The translations under genes and the position numbers were made by a program. A stretch of 64,000 bases of DNA from Palsa-504 sp963753225 (GTDB lineage Bacteria; Actinomycetota; Actinomycetes; Streptosporangiales; Streptosporangiaceae). Numbering within the stretch: position 1 is the stretch's first letter; every line of letters starts with the position of its first letter. The notes under the pieces were generated by a model that saw nothing but the letters and a program-made list of their open reading frames with translations, searched no databases and was not told the origin of the DNA. This document shows, in pieces, positions 45,405-53,531 of the stretch. The stretch is from contig CAVWBQ010000019.1 in NCBI GenBank assembly GCA_963753225.1, positions 101,948 through 165,947 of the forward strand. Reading direction: 5' to 3'.

Positions 45405-46516
45405 GGCAGCGTCTGCGCCTCTACGGACAGCACGGCGGGGAGGTCGCGGACGATCGGCGCCCAGCTGTCCCCCGCGTCGGAGGAGGCGTACACCTGTCCC
45501 CCGGTGGTGCCGAAGTAGATCCCGCAGGAGTCCAGGGAGTCGACGGCCATCGCGTCGCGGAGCACGTTGACGTAGCAGTGCTCCTGCGGCAGGCCCTTGG
45601 TGAGCGGCTCCCACTCGTTCCCGCCGGTGCGGCTGCGGTAGACACGCAGCTTCCCCTCCGGCGGGAAGTGGTGCGAGTCGCTGGTGATCGGGACCACATA
45701 GACGGTCTCCGGCTCGTGCGCGTGCACGTCGATGGGGAAGCCGAAGTCGGTTGGCAGGTCGCCGCTGACCTCGTGCCAGGACTCCCCGGCGTCGTCGCTG
45801 CGCATCACGTCCCAGTGCTTCTGCATGTACAGCACGGACGGGCGGGACGGGTGCATCGCCAGGCGATGCACGCAGTGGCCGACCTCGGCCCCGGGATCAG
45901 GGATTCCCTCCGAGCGCAGGCCGTGGTTCACCGGACGCCAGGTCTGGCCGGCGTCATCGGACCGGAACGCCCCCGCGGCCGAGATGGCCGCGAAGATCCG
46001 CCCCGGTGAGGACGGATCCAGGATGATCGTGTGCAGGCACATCCCGCCCGCGCCCGGCTGCCACGACGGCCCCGACTTGTGCTCGCGCAGCGCGGCCAGT
46101 TCCTGCCAGTGCTTCCCGCCGTCGGCCGACCGGAACAGCCCGGCGTCCTCCACCCCGGCGTACACGGTATCCGGGTCATCCAGCGACGGCTCCAGGTGCC
46201 AGACCCGGGCGAACTCCCACGGGTGCGGCGTGCCGTCGTACCACTGGTGGGTTCCCGGGTCGCCCTGGTAGCTGAAGTCGTTGCCGACCGGCTCCCAGGT
46301 CGCCCCGCCGTCGTCGGACCGCTGTATCAGCTGGCCGAACCAGCCGCTGGACTGCGACGCGTACAGCCGGTCCTGGTCGGCGGGCGACCCCTTGACATGG
46401 TAGATCTCCCAGCCGGGAAAGTGCGGCCCGCTCACGTCCCACCGCTCACGCTTCCCGTCCGAACTAAGCACGAACGCGCCCTTGCGCGTTCCCACGAGTA
46501 CCCGTACACCGCTCAT
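45401..46516 (-). CDS. BNR/sialidase-like beta-propeller protein
   Basis: ATG 46514-46516 (MSGVRVLVGTRKGAFVLSSD) gives 371 residues. Repeated BNR-type SxDxGxxW boxes are easily seen: QRSDDGGATWEPV, FRSADGGKHWQEL, FRSDDAGQTWRPV, MRSDDAGESWHEV, YRSRTGGNEWEPL and YASSDAGDSWAPI. The protein lacks sialidase catalytic residues as far as I can tell. No signal peptide, so it acts inside the cell. It is coupled to the ThiS/MoaD-like gene, a pairing I recall from other actinobacteria; function unknown. Confidence 0.85.
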   Translation of the reverse strand: MSGVRVLVGTRKGAFVLSSDGKRERWDVSGPHFPGWEIYHVKGSPADQDRLYASQSSGWFGQLIQRSDDGGATWEPVGNDFSYQGDPGTHQWYDGTPHPWEFARVWHLEPSLDDPDTVYAGVEDAGLFRSADGGKHWQELAALREHKSGPSWQPGAGGMCLHTIILDPSSPGRIFAAISAAGAFRSDDAGQTWRPVNHGLRSEGIPDPGAEVGHCVHRLAMHPSRPSVLYMQKHWDVMRSDDAGESWHEVSGDLPTDFGFPIDVHAHEPETVYVVPITSDSHHFPPEGKLRVYRSRTGGNEWEPLTKGLPQEHCYVNVLRDAMAVDSLDSCGIYFGTTGGQVYASSDAGDSWAPIVRDLPAVLSVEAQTLP

Positions 46517-46712
46517 CGGCAACCCCTTCCGGAGGCGACACACACAATTCTGCGTCGTTCCGACGATGAGCAGGCGACGAACTCATCGGTAATTCGAAAA
46601 AGCAACCGAAGCTTGCGGCGGTAAAACAACGGTTGCCGGGTCGCCGGAACGCCGCGATGCGGCCAAGACTTGAGAGCGAAGGGGCAGTAGCTGCCGTGAG
46701 AGACTGGCCGCT

Positions 46713-47537
46713 GTGCATCTAGAGGGGCTGCGGTTCGACGTCAACTGCTCGATCCTGTTCACCGAGCTGCCGCTGCTGAAGCGGCCCGCGGCCGCGCGGG
46801 CCGCCGGGTTCGGCGCGGTGGAGTTCTGGTGGCCGTTCGCCGACCCGGCGCCCGGGGACCGCGAGATCGACGCCTTCACCGGCGCGCTCGCCGACGCGGG
46901 GGTGCAGCTCGCCCTGCTGAACTTCGTCGGAGGCGACATGGCGGCCGGCGAGCGCGGGCTGCTGTCGCTGCCGGAGGGTTCGGCCGCGTTCCGGGCCAAC
47001 ATCGACGTCTGCGCCGGGATCGCCGCGCGGACCGGGTGCACCATCCTCAACGCGCTGTACGGCAACCGGGCCGACGGCCTGTCCCGGCAGGAGCAGGACG
47101 AGCTGGCCGCGGAGAACCTCGCGCTGGCCGCCCGGGCCGCCGCGGGGGCCGGGGCGACGGTGGTCGTGGAGGCGCTGAACTCCTACGACAGCCCGCGCGC
47201 GGCGCTGGTCTCCAGCCGGCGCGCGTTGGAGGTGATCGACCTGGTGCGGGCGCAGGCCGGCGTCACCAACGTGGCGTTCCTTGCCGACCTGTATCACCTG
47301 GGCAAGATGGGCGAGGACCTGCCGGGCACGCTGGCCCGCGAGGCCGCCGGCATCGCGCACGTCCAGGTCGCCGACGTTCCCGACCGCGGCGCGCCCGGCA
47401 CGGGGGAACTGGACTACGGCACTGTTCGGCCAGCTCGCGCGCAGGGATACGACGGCTGGATCGGCTGCGAGTACAAGCCGTCGGATCCGGCGGACAGCTC
47501 GACGAGCTTCGGCTGGAGGGAGCCCCATGACGTATGA
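46713..47537 (+). CDS. hyi: hydroxypyruvate isomerase-like TIM-barrel protein
   Basis: The 274-residue xylose-isomerase-fold enzyme opens with LRFDVNCSILFTELPLLKRP and contains AAGFGAVEFWWPFADPAPGD, VVEALNSYDSPRAALVSSRR, VAFLADLYHLGKMGEDLPGT and the metal-binding region ELDYGTVR...IGCEYKPSDPA. Hyi interconverts hydroxypyruvate and tartronate semialdehyde in glyoxylate assimilation. It leads the allantoinase operon and its stop lies 8 bases inside the next gene. GTG 46713 is the first start. Confidence 0.85.
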   Translation: MHLEGLRFDVNCSILFTELPLLKRPAAARAAGFGAVEFWWPFADPAPGDREIDAFTGALADAGVQLALLNFVGGDMAAGERGLLSLPEGSAAFRANIDVCAGIAARTGCTILNALYGNRADGLSRQEQDELAAENLALAARAAAGAGATVVVEALNSYDSPRAALVSSRRALEVIDLVRAQAGVTNVAFLADLYHLGKMGEDLPGTLAREAAGIAHVQVADVPDRGAPGTGELDYGTVRPARAQGYDGWIGCEYKPSDPADSSTSFGWREPHDV

Positions 47538-48861
47538 CCTGGTGGTCCGGTCCCGGCGGGCGGTGCTGCCGGACGGCACGAGGGCGGCAGCGGTCGCGGT
47601 CAACGGCGAGGCCATCGCGGCCGTCGAGGACTACGGCGCGCGGCTGGAGGCCACCCGCGAGGTCGACCTCGGCGACCTCGCGCTGCTGCCCGGCCTGGTC
47701 GACACGCACGTGCACGTCAACGAGCCCGGCCGGACCGAGTGGGAGGGGTTCGCCACCGCTACCCGCGCGGCCGCGGCCGGCGGGGTGACCACGATCTGCG
47801 ACATGCCGCTCAACTCGCTGCCGCCCACCACGTCGGTGGCGGCGCTGGAGGAGAAGCGCGCGGCGGCGGCCGGGAAATGCTGGGTCGACGTGGCGTTCTG
47901 GGGCGGCGCGGTGCCGGGTAACGAGGCCTCGCTGCGGCCGCTGCACGAGGCCGGGGTGGTCGGGTTCAAGTGCTTCCTACTCGACTCCGGGGTGCCGGAG
48001 TTCCCGCCGCTGGATGCGGGCGGGCTGCGGGCGGTGCTCGGCACGCTGGCCGGGGTGGACGCGCTGCTGATCGCGCACGCCGAGGACGCGGCGGAGATCA
48101 AGGACATGGGGCCGGGGTCCGGTCGCGACTTCGGCTCGTTCGTGGCGTCCCGCCCGCCGGTCGCGGAGCGCCGCGCGATCGAGAAGGTGATCTCGGCCGC
48201 GGCCGCCACCGGCGCGCGGGCGCACATCGTGCACCTGTCCGCGGCCGAGTGCGTGGCCATGATCGCCGCGGCGAAGGCGGCGGGCATCCGGCTGACCGCC
48301 GAGACCTGCCCGCACTACCTGTACTTCGCGGCCGAGCAGGTGCCTGACGGGGCGACCGAGTTCAAGTCCTGCCCGCCGATCAGGGACTCGGTCAACCGGG
48401 AGGCGCTGTGGCGCGGTCTCGAGGGGGGCGCGATCGACTGCGTGGTGTCCGACCACTCCCCCTGCCCACCCGAGCTGAAGTCCTTCGGCTCCGGGGATTT
48501 CGGCGCGGCCTGGGGCGGCATCGCCTCGCTCCAGCTCGGCCTGTCCGCGGTGTGGACCGTCGCGCGGCGGCGCGGCCGGACGCTGGATGACGTCGCCCGG
48601 TGGATGGCGTGCGTCCCGGCCGGGCTCGCGGGCCTGCCGGCCAAGGGGCGGCTGGCGGCCGGGAGCGACGCCGACCTGGTGGCCTTCGACCCCGACGAGA
48701 CGTACGTGGTGGACCCCGCCAAGCTGCGGCACAGGCACCCGGTTACCCCGTACGCTGGGCGGACGCTCACCGGTCGCGTGAGGCAGACGTGGCTGCGCGG
48801 CACGGCGCTGCTTGAAGGTGAGGGTGAAACGCCAGTTGGGCGGCTGCTAAAACGGGGATGA
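47527..48861 (+). CDS. allB: allantoinase
   Basis: A 444-residue amidohydrolase that opens the hydantoin ring of allantoin. Zinc-binding and catalytic motifs: LPGLVDTHVHVNEPGRTEWE (HxH), GFKCFLLDSGVPEFPPLDAG with the carboxylated Lys, ALLIAHAEDAAEI, RAHIVHLSAAECVAMI, LTAETCPHYLYFAAEQV and IDCVVSDHSPCPPELK. Start ATG 47527 overlaps the hyi 3' end by 11 bases. All conserved metal ligands appear present. Confidence 0.95.
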   Translation: MTYDLVVRSRRAVLPDGTRAAAVAVNGEAIAAVEDYGARLEATREVDLGDLALLPGLVDTHVHVNEPGRTEWEGFATATRAAAAGGVTTICDMPLNSLPPTTSVAALEEKRAAAAGKCWVDVAFWGGAVPGNEASLRPLHEAGVVGFKCFLLDSGVPEFPPLDAGGLRAVLGTLAGVDALLIAHAEDAAEIKDMGPGSGRDFGSFVASRPPVAERRAIEKVISAAAATGARAHIVHLSAAECVAMIAAAKAAGIRLTAETCPHYLYFAAEQVPDGATEFKSCPPIRDSVNREALWRGLEGGAIDCVVSDHSPCPPELKSFGSGDFGAAWGGIASLQLGLSAVWTVARRRGRTLDDVARWMACVPAGLAGLPAKGRLAAGSDADLVAFDPDETYVVDPAKLRHRHPVTPYAGRTLTGRVRQTWLRGTALLEGEGETPVGRLLKRG

Positions 48862-48868
48862 ACCCGGT

Positions 48869-49912
48869 ATGGATGAGCAGCTTCTCCCCGATTTGCTCCA
48901 GTTGCGCGGGTCCGTCGTGGCGGCCAGCGACGAGTTCTTCGCCGCGAAGGAGAACCTGACCAAGCCGGCCGCGCCCGTCTTCGTGCCGGACACGTACGGC
49001 GCCAAGGGGCAGGTATACGACGGCTGGGAGACCAGGCGGCGGCGCGGGCCCGGCGGGAAGCTGCCGGATCGCTCGGCTCGCGACTGGGTCATCGTCCGGC
49101 TCGGCGCGCCGGGCGTGGTGCGCTCCATCGTGGTGGACACCGCCTTCTTCACCGGCAACTTCCCGCAGGCGTGCTCGGCGGACGCGTGCGCGGTGACCGG
49201 CTATCCCGCGTTCGAGGAGATCGCCGCGGACACCGACGCCGTGGCCTGGCAGGAGATCGTGCCGCGCGGGCTGGTGACCGGCGACGCCCGGCACGCGTTC
49301 AAGGTGAGCTCCGGGCGCAGGTACACCCACGTCAGGCTGAACATCTTCCCCGACGGCGGCGTGGCCCGGCTGCACGTGCACGGTGAGGTGGTGCCGGATC
49401 CGGCCCTGCTCGAGGGGCTCACCATCGACCTCGCCGCGCTGGAGAACGGCGCGGACGTGGCGGCCCTCAGCGACCAGAACTACTTCTCCGCGCCGCGCAA
49501 CGTCATCTCCCCCGGCCTGTCACGCGTGATGGGCGAGGGCTGGGAGACCCGCAGGCGCCGCAGGCCCGGGCACGAGTGGCTGGTCATCCGGCTGGCCGGG
49601 CGCGGCGTCATCGACCTGGCGGAGATCGACACATCCTGGTACCGGGGCAACCAGCCGGAGAGCGCATCGCTGCAGACGCTGGACGCCACCACCGGCGCCT
49701 CGCTCACCGACAAGTCCGCGTGGCGGGAGCTGCTGCCGTCGGTCAGGCTGCTGCCGGACACGCCGCACCGGATCCGCGTGACCGGCCAGCCGGCCACCCA
49801 CGTGCGGCTGAACATTTTCCCGGACGGCGGCGTCGCCCGGCTGCGGCTGTACGGATCGCTGACCGACGACGGCCTCGCCGCCGTCCGCCGCCGCTGGGAG
49901 GAGACGCGCTGA
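48869..49912 (+). CDS. alc: allantoicase
   Basis: The 347-residue enzyme cleaves allantoate to urea and (S)-ureidoglycolate. Two similar beta-sandwich repeats are visible, each with YDGWETRRRRGPGG / GEGWETRRRRRPGHEW, IVVDTAFFTGNFPQACS / AEIDTSWYRGNQPESASLQ and THVRLNIFPDGGVARL in both halves (near residues 152 and 310). It follows allB by 7 bp and is surely co-transcribed. Ureidoglycolate lyase is not seen here. Confidence 0.95.
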   Translation: MDEQLLPDLLQLRGSVVAASDEFFAAKENLTKPAAPVFVPDTYGAKGQVYDGWETRRRRGPGGKLPDRSARDWVIVRLGAPGVVRSIVVDTAFFTGNFPQACSADACAVTGYPAFEEIAADTDAVAWQEIVPRGLVTGDARHAFKVSSGRRYTHVRLNIFPDGGVARLHVHGEVVPDPALLEGLTIDLAALENGADVAALSDQNYFSAPRNVISPGLSRVMGEGWETRRRRRPGHEWLVIRLAGRGVIDLAEIDTSWYRGNQPESASLQTLDATTGASLTDKSAWRELLPSVRLLPDTPHRIRVTGQPATHVRLNIFPDGGVARLRLYGSLTDDGLAAVRRRWEETR

Positions 49913-49957
49913 ACCGTATCAGGTGACGAGAACCCGTACCCGTGATCTCATTGGCGC

Positions 49958-51130
49958 ATGAGCCACGTGGTGGTCGCTCCGGACAAGTTCAAGGGAACGC
50001 TCACCGCCGCCCAGGTGGCCGCGCACGTGGCCGCCGGGCTCGGCCGGGCCTGCCCGGGAGTCCGGACGGTCCAGGTCCCGGTGGCGGACGGCGGCGACGG
50101 CACCGTGGACGCGGCCGAGGCCGCCGGGTACCGCCGCGTCGAGATCGGGGTCCGCGGGCCGACCGGCAAGCCGGTCAATGGCGCGTTCGCCGTGCTCGAC
50201 GGGACCGCCATCATCGAGTCGGCCCAGGCCTGCGGGCTGACCAGGTTGCCAGGCGGCACGCCTGCCCCGCTGACAGCGACCAGCCGTGGCGCCGGCGAGC
50301 TCATCCTGGCCGCGGTCCGGATGCGCGCGAAGCGGATCGTGCTCGGCCTGGGCGGCGTGGCCTGCACCGACGGAGGCGCGGGCCTGGTCACCGCGCTGGG
50401 CGGCAGGCTGCTCGACGCGTCGGGGACCGAGCTCCCGCCGGGCGGGGCGGCGCTGGCCCGGCTGGACCACATCGACGTCTCCCGGCTCAGGGATCTGTCA
50501 GGCACCGAGATAATCGCGGCCACCGACGTGGACAACCCGCTGCTCGGGCCGCGCGGCGCCGCCGCGGTCTACGCGCCGCAGAAGGGCGCCTCGGCGCAGG
50601 ACGTGACGGTCCTGGAGGAGGGCCTCGCGCGCTGGGCGGACGTGACCGAGCGGTCGTCCGGCTTCGTCAAGCGGGACGAGCCCGGCGCGGGCGCGGCGGG
50701 CGGCCTGGGTTTCGCGGCGCTGGGGTTCCTCGGCGCCGCCATGCAGCCAGGCATCGAACTGATGCTGGACCTGCTCGCATTCGCCGGCCGGCTGTCCGGC
50801 GCGCGCCTGGTGGTCACCGGCGAGGGCGCGCTCGACGAGCAGACGCTGCACGGCAAGGCCCCGGTCGGGGTGGCCCGCGCCGCGGCCGCGGCCGCGCCGG
50901 ACCTGCCGGTGGTCGCGGTGGCCGGCGTGTGCTCGCTGTCCCCCGGGCAGCTGCGTTCGGCGGGCATCGCGCGCGCCTACGCGCTCGCCGACATCGAACC
51001 CGACCTGACCCGCTGCCTGGAGCAACCCGGTCCGCTGCTAGAGGAGCTGGCCGGGCACGTCGCCCGCGACTGGCTCGCGCCGTTACATCGCCGCCCAGCG
51101 GGGCTATCTCGTGGTGGTAGCGTGGTGTGA
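49958..51130 (+). CDS. glycerate kinase (GlxK/GarK type)
   Basis: The 390 residues belong to glycerate kinase type 1: VVVAPDKFKGTLTAAQVAAH at the start, VADGGDGTVDAAEAAGYRRV, IVLGLGGVACTDGGAGLVTA, LGPRGAAAVYAPQKGASAQD and LVVTGEGALDEQTLHGKAPV. It phosphorylates D-glycerate made from tartronate semialdehyde, closing the path that Hyi begins. The gene starts 45 bp after alc. The tartronate-semialdehyde reductase is not in the window. Confidence 0.9.
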   Translation: MSHVVVAPDKFKGTLTAAQVAAHVAAGLGRACPGVRTVQVPVADGGDGTVDAAEAAGYRRVEIGVRGPTGKPVNGAFAVLDGTAIIESAQACGLTRLPGGTPAPLTATSRGAGELILAAVRMRAKRIVLGLGGVACTDGGAGLVTALGGRLLDASGTELPPGGAALARLDHIDVSRLRDLSGTEIIAATDVDNPLLGPRGAAAVYAPQKGASAQDVTVLEEGLARWADVTERSSGFVKRDEPGAGAAGGLGFAALGFLGAAMQPGIELMLDLLAFAGRLSGARLVVTGEGALDEQTLHGKAPVGVARAAAAAAPDLPVVAVAGVCSLSPGQLRSAGIARAYALADIEPDLTRCLEQPGPLLEELAGHVARDWLAPLHRRPAGLSRGGSVV

Positions 51131-51246
51131 AAGAAATGCGGTCGGTGCGGACAGGCCCCGACCGCGACATCGTTGCTCCAGACCCTGGTGACGCAGACCC
51201 CGGGCGGTGTGCTCGGAAGACATCCAGGAGGGGTGGGGCGACGAAG

Positions 51247-52326
51247 ATGAAGGCATCCGGCTATCTTGCGCAGCCGACCGACCAGGCTCCATCCGCAGAC
51301 GTGCCGCCCGTCGCCGTCGACCCCACGACGGCTGGCTTTCGCGCACTGGCGCTGCAGGTGCGAGCGATGGGTCTCCTGGACCGGAGGCCCGGCTACTACC
51401 GATGGAAGATCTCCCTGACGATCTTCGCTTTCCTGGCTGGATGGGTTCTGTTCGTCATCGTCGGCAACTCGTGGACGACCCTCGCCATCGCCGCCTTGCT
51501 GGGGTTCATGTTCACCCAACTTGGCTTCATCGGCCATGATGCGGGGCACAACCAGGTGTTCGGCGCACGCCGGCGCAATCGCCTGCTCGGCCTCACCGTA
51601 GGAAACGTGCTCATCGGGCTGAGCTTCGGCTGGTGGGTTCACAAGCACAACGCCCACCATGCGCATCCCAACGAGATGGGCCGCGACCCCGATATCGGCC
51701 AGGGAATCCCCGTGGCCTCGCCTGATGCGCCGGGAAACGGGCGCCGCCCGGCCGGGTCGTGGCTGGCACGCTGGCAGGCGCCGCTTTTCTTCCCCTTCAT
51801 GCTGCTGCGAAGCGGAGGCATGCACGTACTCGGGATCAAGCGGCTTCTGCGGCAGCGAGACCACGCCTCGGCGGTAGAGCTTTCTCTCATCATGCTGCAT
51901 GCCGCGCTGTACCTGACGGTGGTGCTGCTGGTGCTCTCCCCGCTCAAGGCACTGGCTTTCATCGCCCTGCAGCAGGCGGTCTTCTCGCTTTACCTGGGTA
52001 TCAGCTTCGCCCCCAACCACAAGGGGATGCCGATCATCGAGACCGCAACGGCGGCCAGCTTCGCCCGCCGCCAGGTGGTCACGGCCAGAAACGTCAGGGG
52101 CGGCCGGTTTACCGACTTCATGCTCGGCGGTCTCAACTACCAGATCGAGCATCACCTATTCCCCTGGATGCCCCGGCCCAACCTGCGACGGGCACAGGGC
52201 CTCGTCAGGGACTTCTGCGTAGCGACCGATCTCGGCTACTGCGAAGAAAGCTTCGTCGAGTCATTCCGCCAGATCGTCCAGCACCTGAGCGACGCTGGAG
52301 CAGCCGCCAGCCGCCGTCCTGACTGA
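51247..52326 (+). CDS. membrane fatty-acid desaturase
   Basis: The ATG at 51247 follows CCAGGAGGGG at good distance. The 359-residue diiron membrane desaturase has the three histidine boxes: FIGHDAGHNQVFG, HKHNAHHAHPNEMGRDPDI and GGLNYQIEHHLFPWMPRPN. Helices flank them (ISLTIFAFLAGWVLFVIVG; FFPFMLLRSGGMH). The QIEHH third box is of the type seen in front-end (delta-6-like) acyl-lipid desaturases, without the fused cytochrome b5 domain. Chain position is not determinable. It is not part of the ureide operon: a 116-bp gap separates it. Confidence 0.9.
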   Translation: MKASGYLAQPTDQAPSADVPPVAVDPTTAGFRALALQVRAMGLLDRRPGYYRWKISLTIFAFLAGWVLFVIVGNSWTTLAIAALLGFMFTQLGFIGHDAGHNQVFGARRRNRLLGLTVGNVLIGLSFGWWVHKHNAHHAHPNEMGRDPDIGQGIPVASPDAPGNGRRPAGSWLARWQAPLFFPFMLLRSGGMHVLGIKRLLRQRDHASAVELSLIMLHAALYLTVVLLVLSPLKALAFIALQQAVFSLYLGISFAPNHKGMPIIETATAASFARRQVVTARNVRGGRFTDFMLGGLNYQIEHHLFPWMPRPNLRRAQGLVRDFCVATDLGYCEESFVESFRQIVQHLSDAGAAASRRPD

Positions 52327-52378
52327 ATTGAGGGTGACGGCGAGGTCCAGCCCCCGCACAGCGACGCGACGTACCTGG

Positions 52379-53521
52379 TCATCGCCGTGCCCGGGTCACG
52401 TAGTCGTATTCGGCCAGGGCGGCGGCCACGGCGTCGTCCTCGCCGGGCAGGGCGTGCCCGCGACCGGCGGCGGCCTTGCGCAGCCGGGCGGCCAGCACCT
52501 CGTCGGTAAGCACGGCACGTACGCCGTCGGCTAGCCGCCGGGCGTCCCCGGGCGGGACGAGCAAGGCGGCGTCCTCGCCGGTGAGCGCCGGCGTGCCGCC
52601 GACCCGGGTGGCCACGACGGGCACCCCCGCGCGGAGCGCCTGCTGCAGGATGAGCGGCTGGCCTTCCCACACGCTGGGCAGCACGAACACGGAGGCCGCA
52701 GCGAGCAGGGCCGGCACATCGTCGCGATGCCCGGGGAACATGGCGTCGAGCCCGAGACGGGCGGCCTGGCCCTTCAGGTCGGCGGCGAGTGGCCCCTCCC
52801 CCGCGATGACCAGGAGAGGCTCGGGCTGGATGTCCCGCCACAGGGCCGCGGCCTCCAGCAGGGTGCCGAATCCCTTCTGCGCCGCCAGCCTTCCGGCCGC
52901 CAGTACGAGGGGACGCCCCGGAGCCGGGTCGCCGGGCAGGGACAGGGCGGCGGGCGTTTGCGCGGAAACGCCCGCGGCGGGAGCATCCGCGTCGACGGCA
53001 GCGGGGACCACGGCCCGGCCGATCCGGCGGGCGCCCGCAGCGCGCATGCGGTCCTCGAGGTCCGGCGACACGCAGAGCACCGAGTCGGCGCTGCGCGCGA
53101 CGATCCGCTCGAGCACGCGGTAGACCGCTCCGGTGGCGCCGCCCGCCGGCGGCGCGTTGTGCACGGTGACGACCAGCGCGGGCCGCGGGTGGTACACGGT
53201 GGGCCGGACGAATGTCAGCGCGATCGCGGTGAGCGCGCCGGCCCGCAGGCCGTGCGCGTGCGCCACGTCGGGCCGCCAGGCGGCGAGCAGCCGGCGCAGC
53301 CGCCGGATCGCCCGCAGGTCGTGGCGTACGCGCGGGCGGTCCGCGATCTCGACCGGAGTGAACCCGACGCCGGCGATGGCGCCGAAGGCGAAGTCGCGGC
53401 CGGTCTGCGCGGGGCCGAAAACCTCGACGGTAACGCCCCGGGCCGCGGCTCCGGCCGCCAGCGTCCGGACGTGCCGGGCGGTCCCGCCGGTGCTGGTGCC
53501 GAGCACGAACGCGACCTTCAC
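52379..53521 (-). CDS. GT4-family glycosyltransferase
   Basis: The 380-residue GT-B fold transferase has MKVAFVLGTSTGGTARHVRT, the central ADSVLCVSPDLEDRMRA, and the nucleotide-sugar region VLAAGRLAAQKGFGTLLEAA, FVLPSVWEGQPLILQQALRA and the GVPVVATRVGGTPALTGEDA loop with the EX7E-type acidic pair. Acceptor unknown. As the last gene of the steA-steB-MraY-like-MurJ run, only 10 bp after the MurJ-like stop, it may build or modify the polymer that those proteins carry. Confidence 0.9.
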   Translation of the reverse strand: MKVAFVLGTSTGGTARHVRTLAAGAAARGVTVEVFGPAQTGRDFAFGAIAGVGFTPVEIADRPRVRHDLRAIRRLRRLLAAWRPDVAHAHGLRAGALTAIALTFVRPTVYHPRPALVVTVHNAPPAGGATGAVYRVLERIVARSADSVLCVSPDLEDRMRAAGARRIGRAVVPAAVDADAPAAGVSAQTPAALSLPGDPAPGRPLVLAAGRLAAQKGFGTLLEAAALWRDIQPEPLLVIAGEGPLAADLKGQAARLGLDAMFPGHRDDVPALLAAASVFVLPSVWEGQPLILQQALRAGVPVVATRVGGTPALTGEDAALLVPPGDARRLADGVRAVLTDEVLAARLRKAAAGRGHALPGEDDAVAAALAEYDYVTRARR

Positions 53522-53531
53522 AGCGCGTCCT

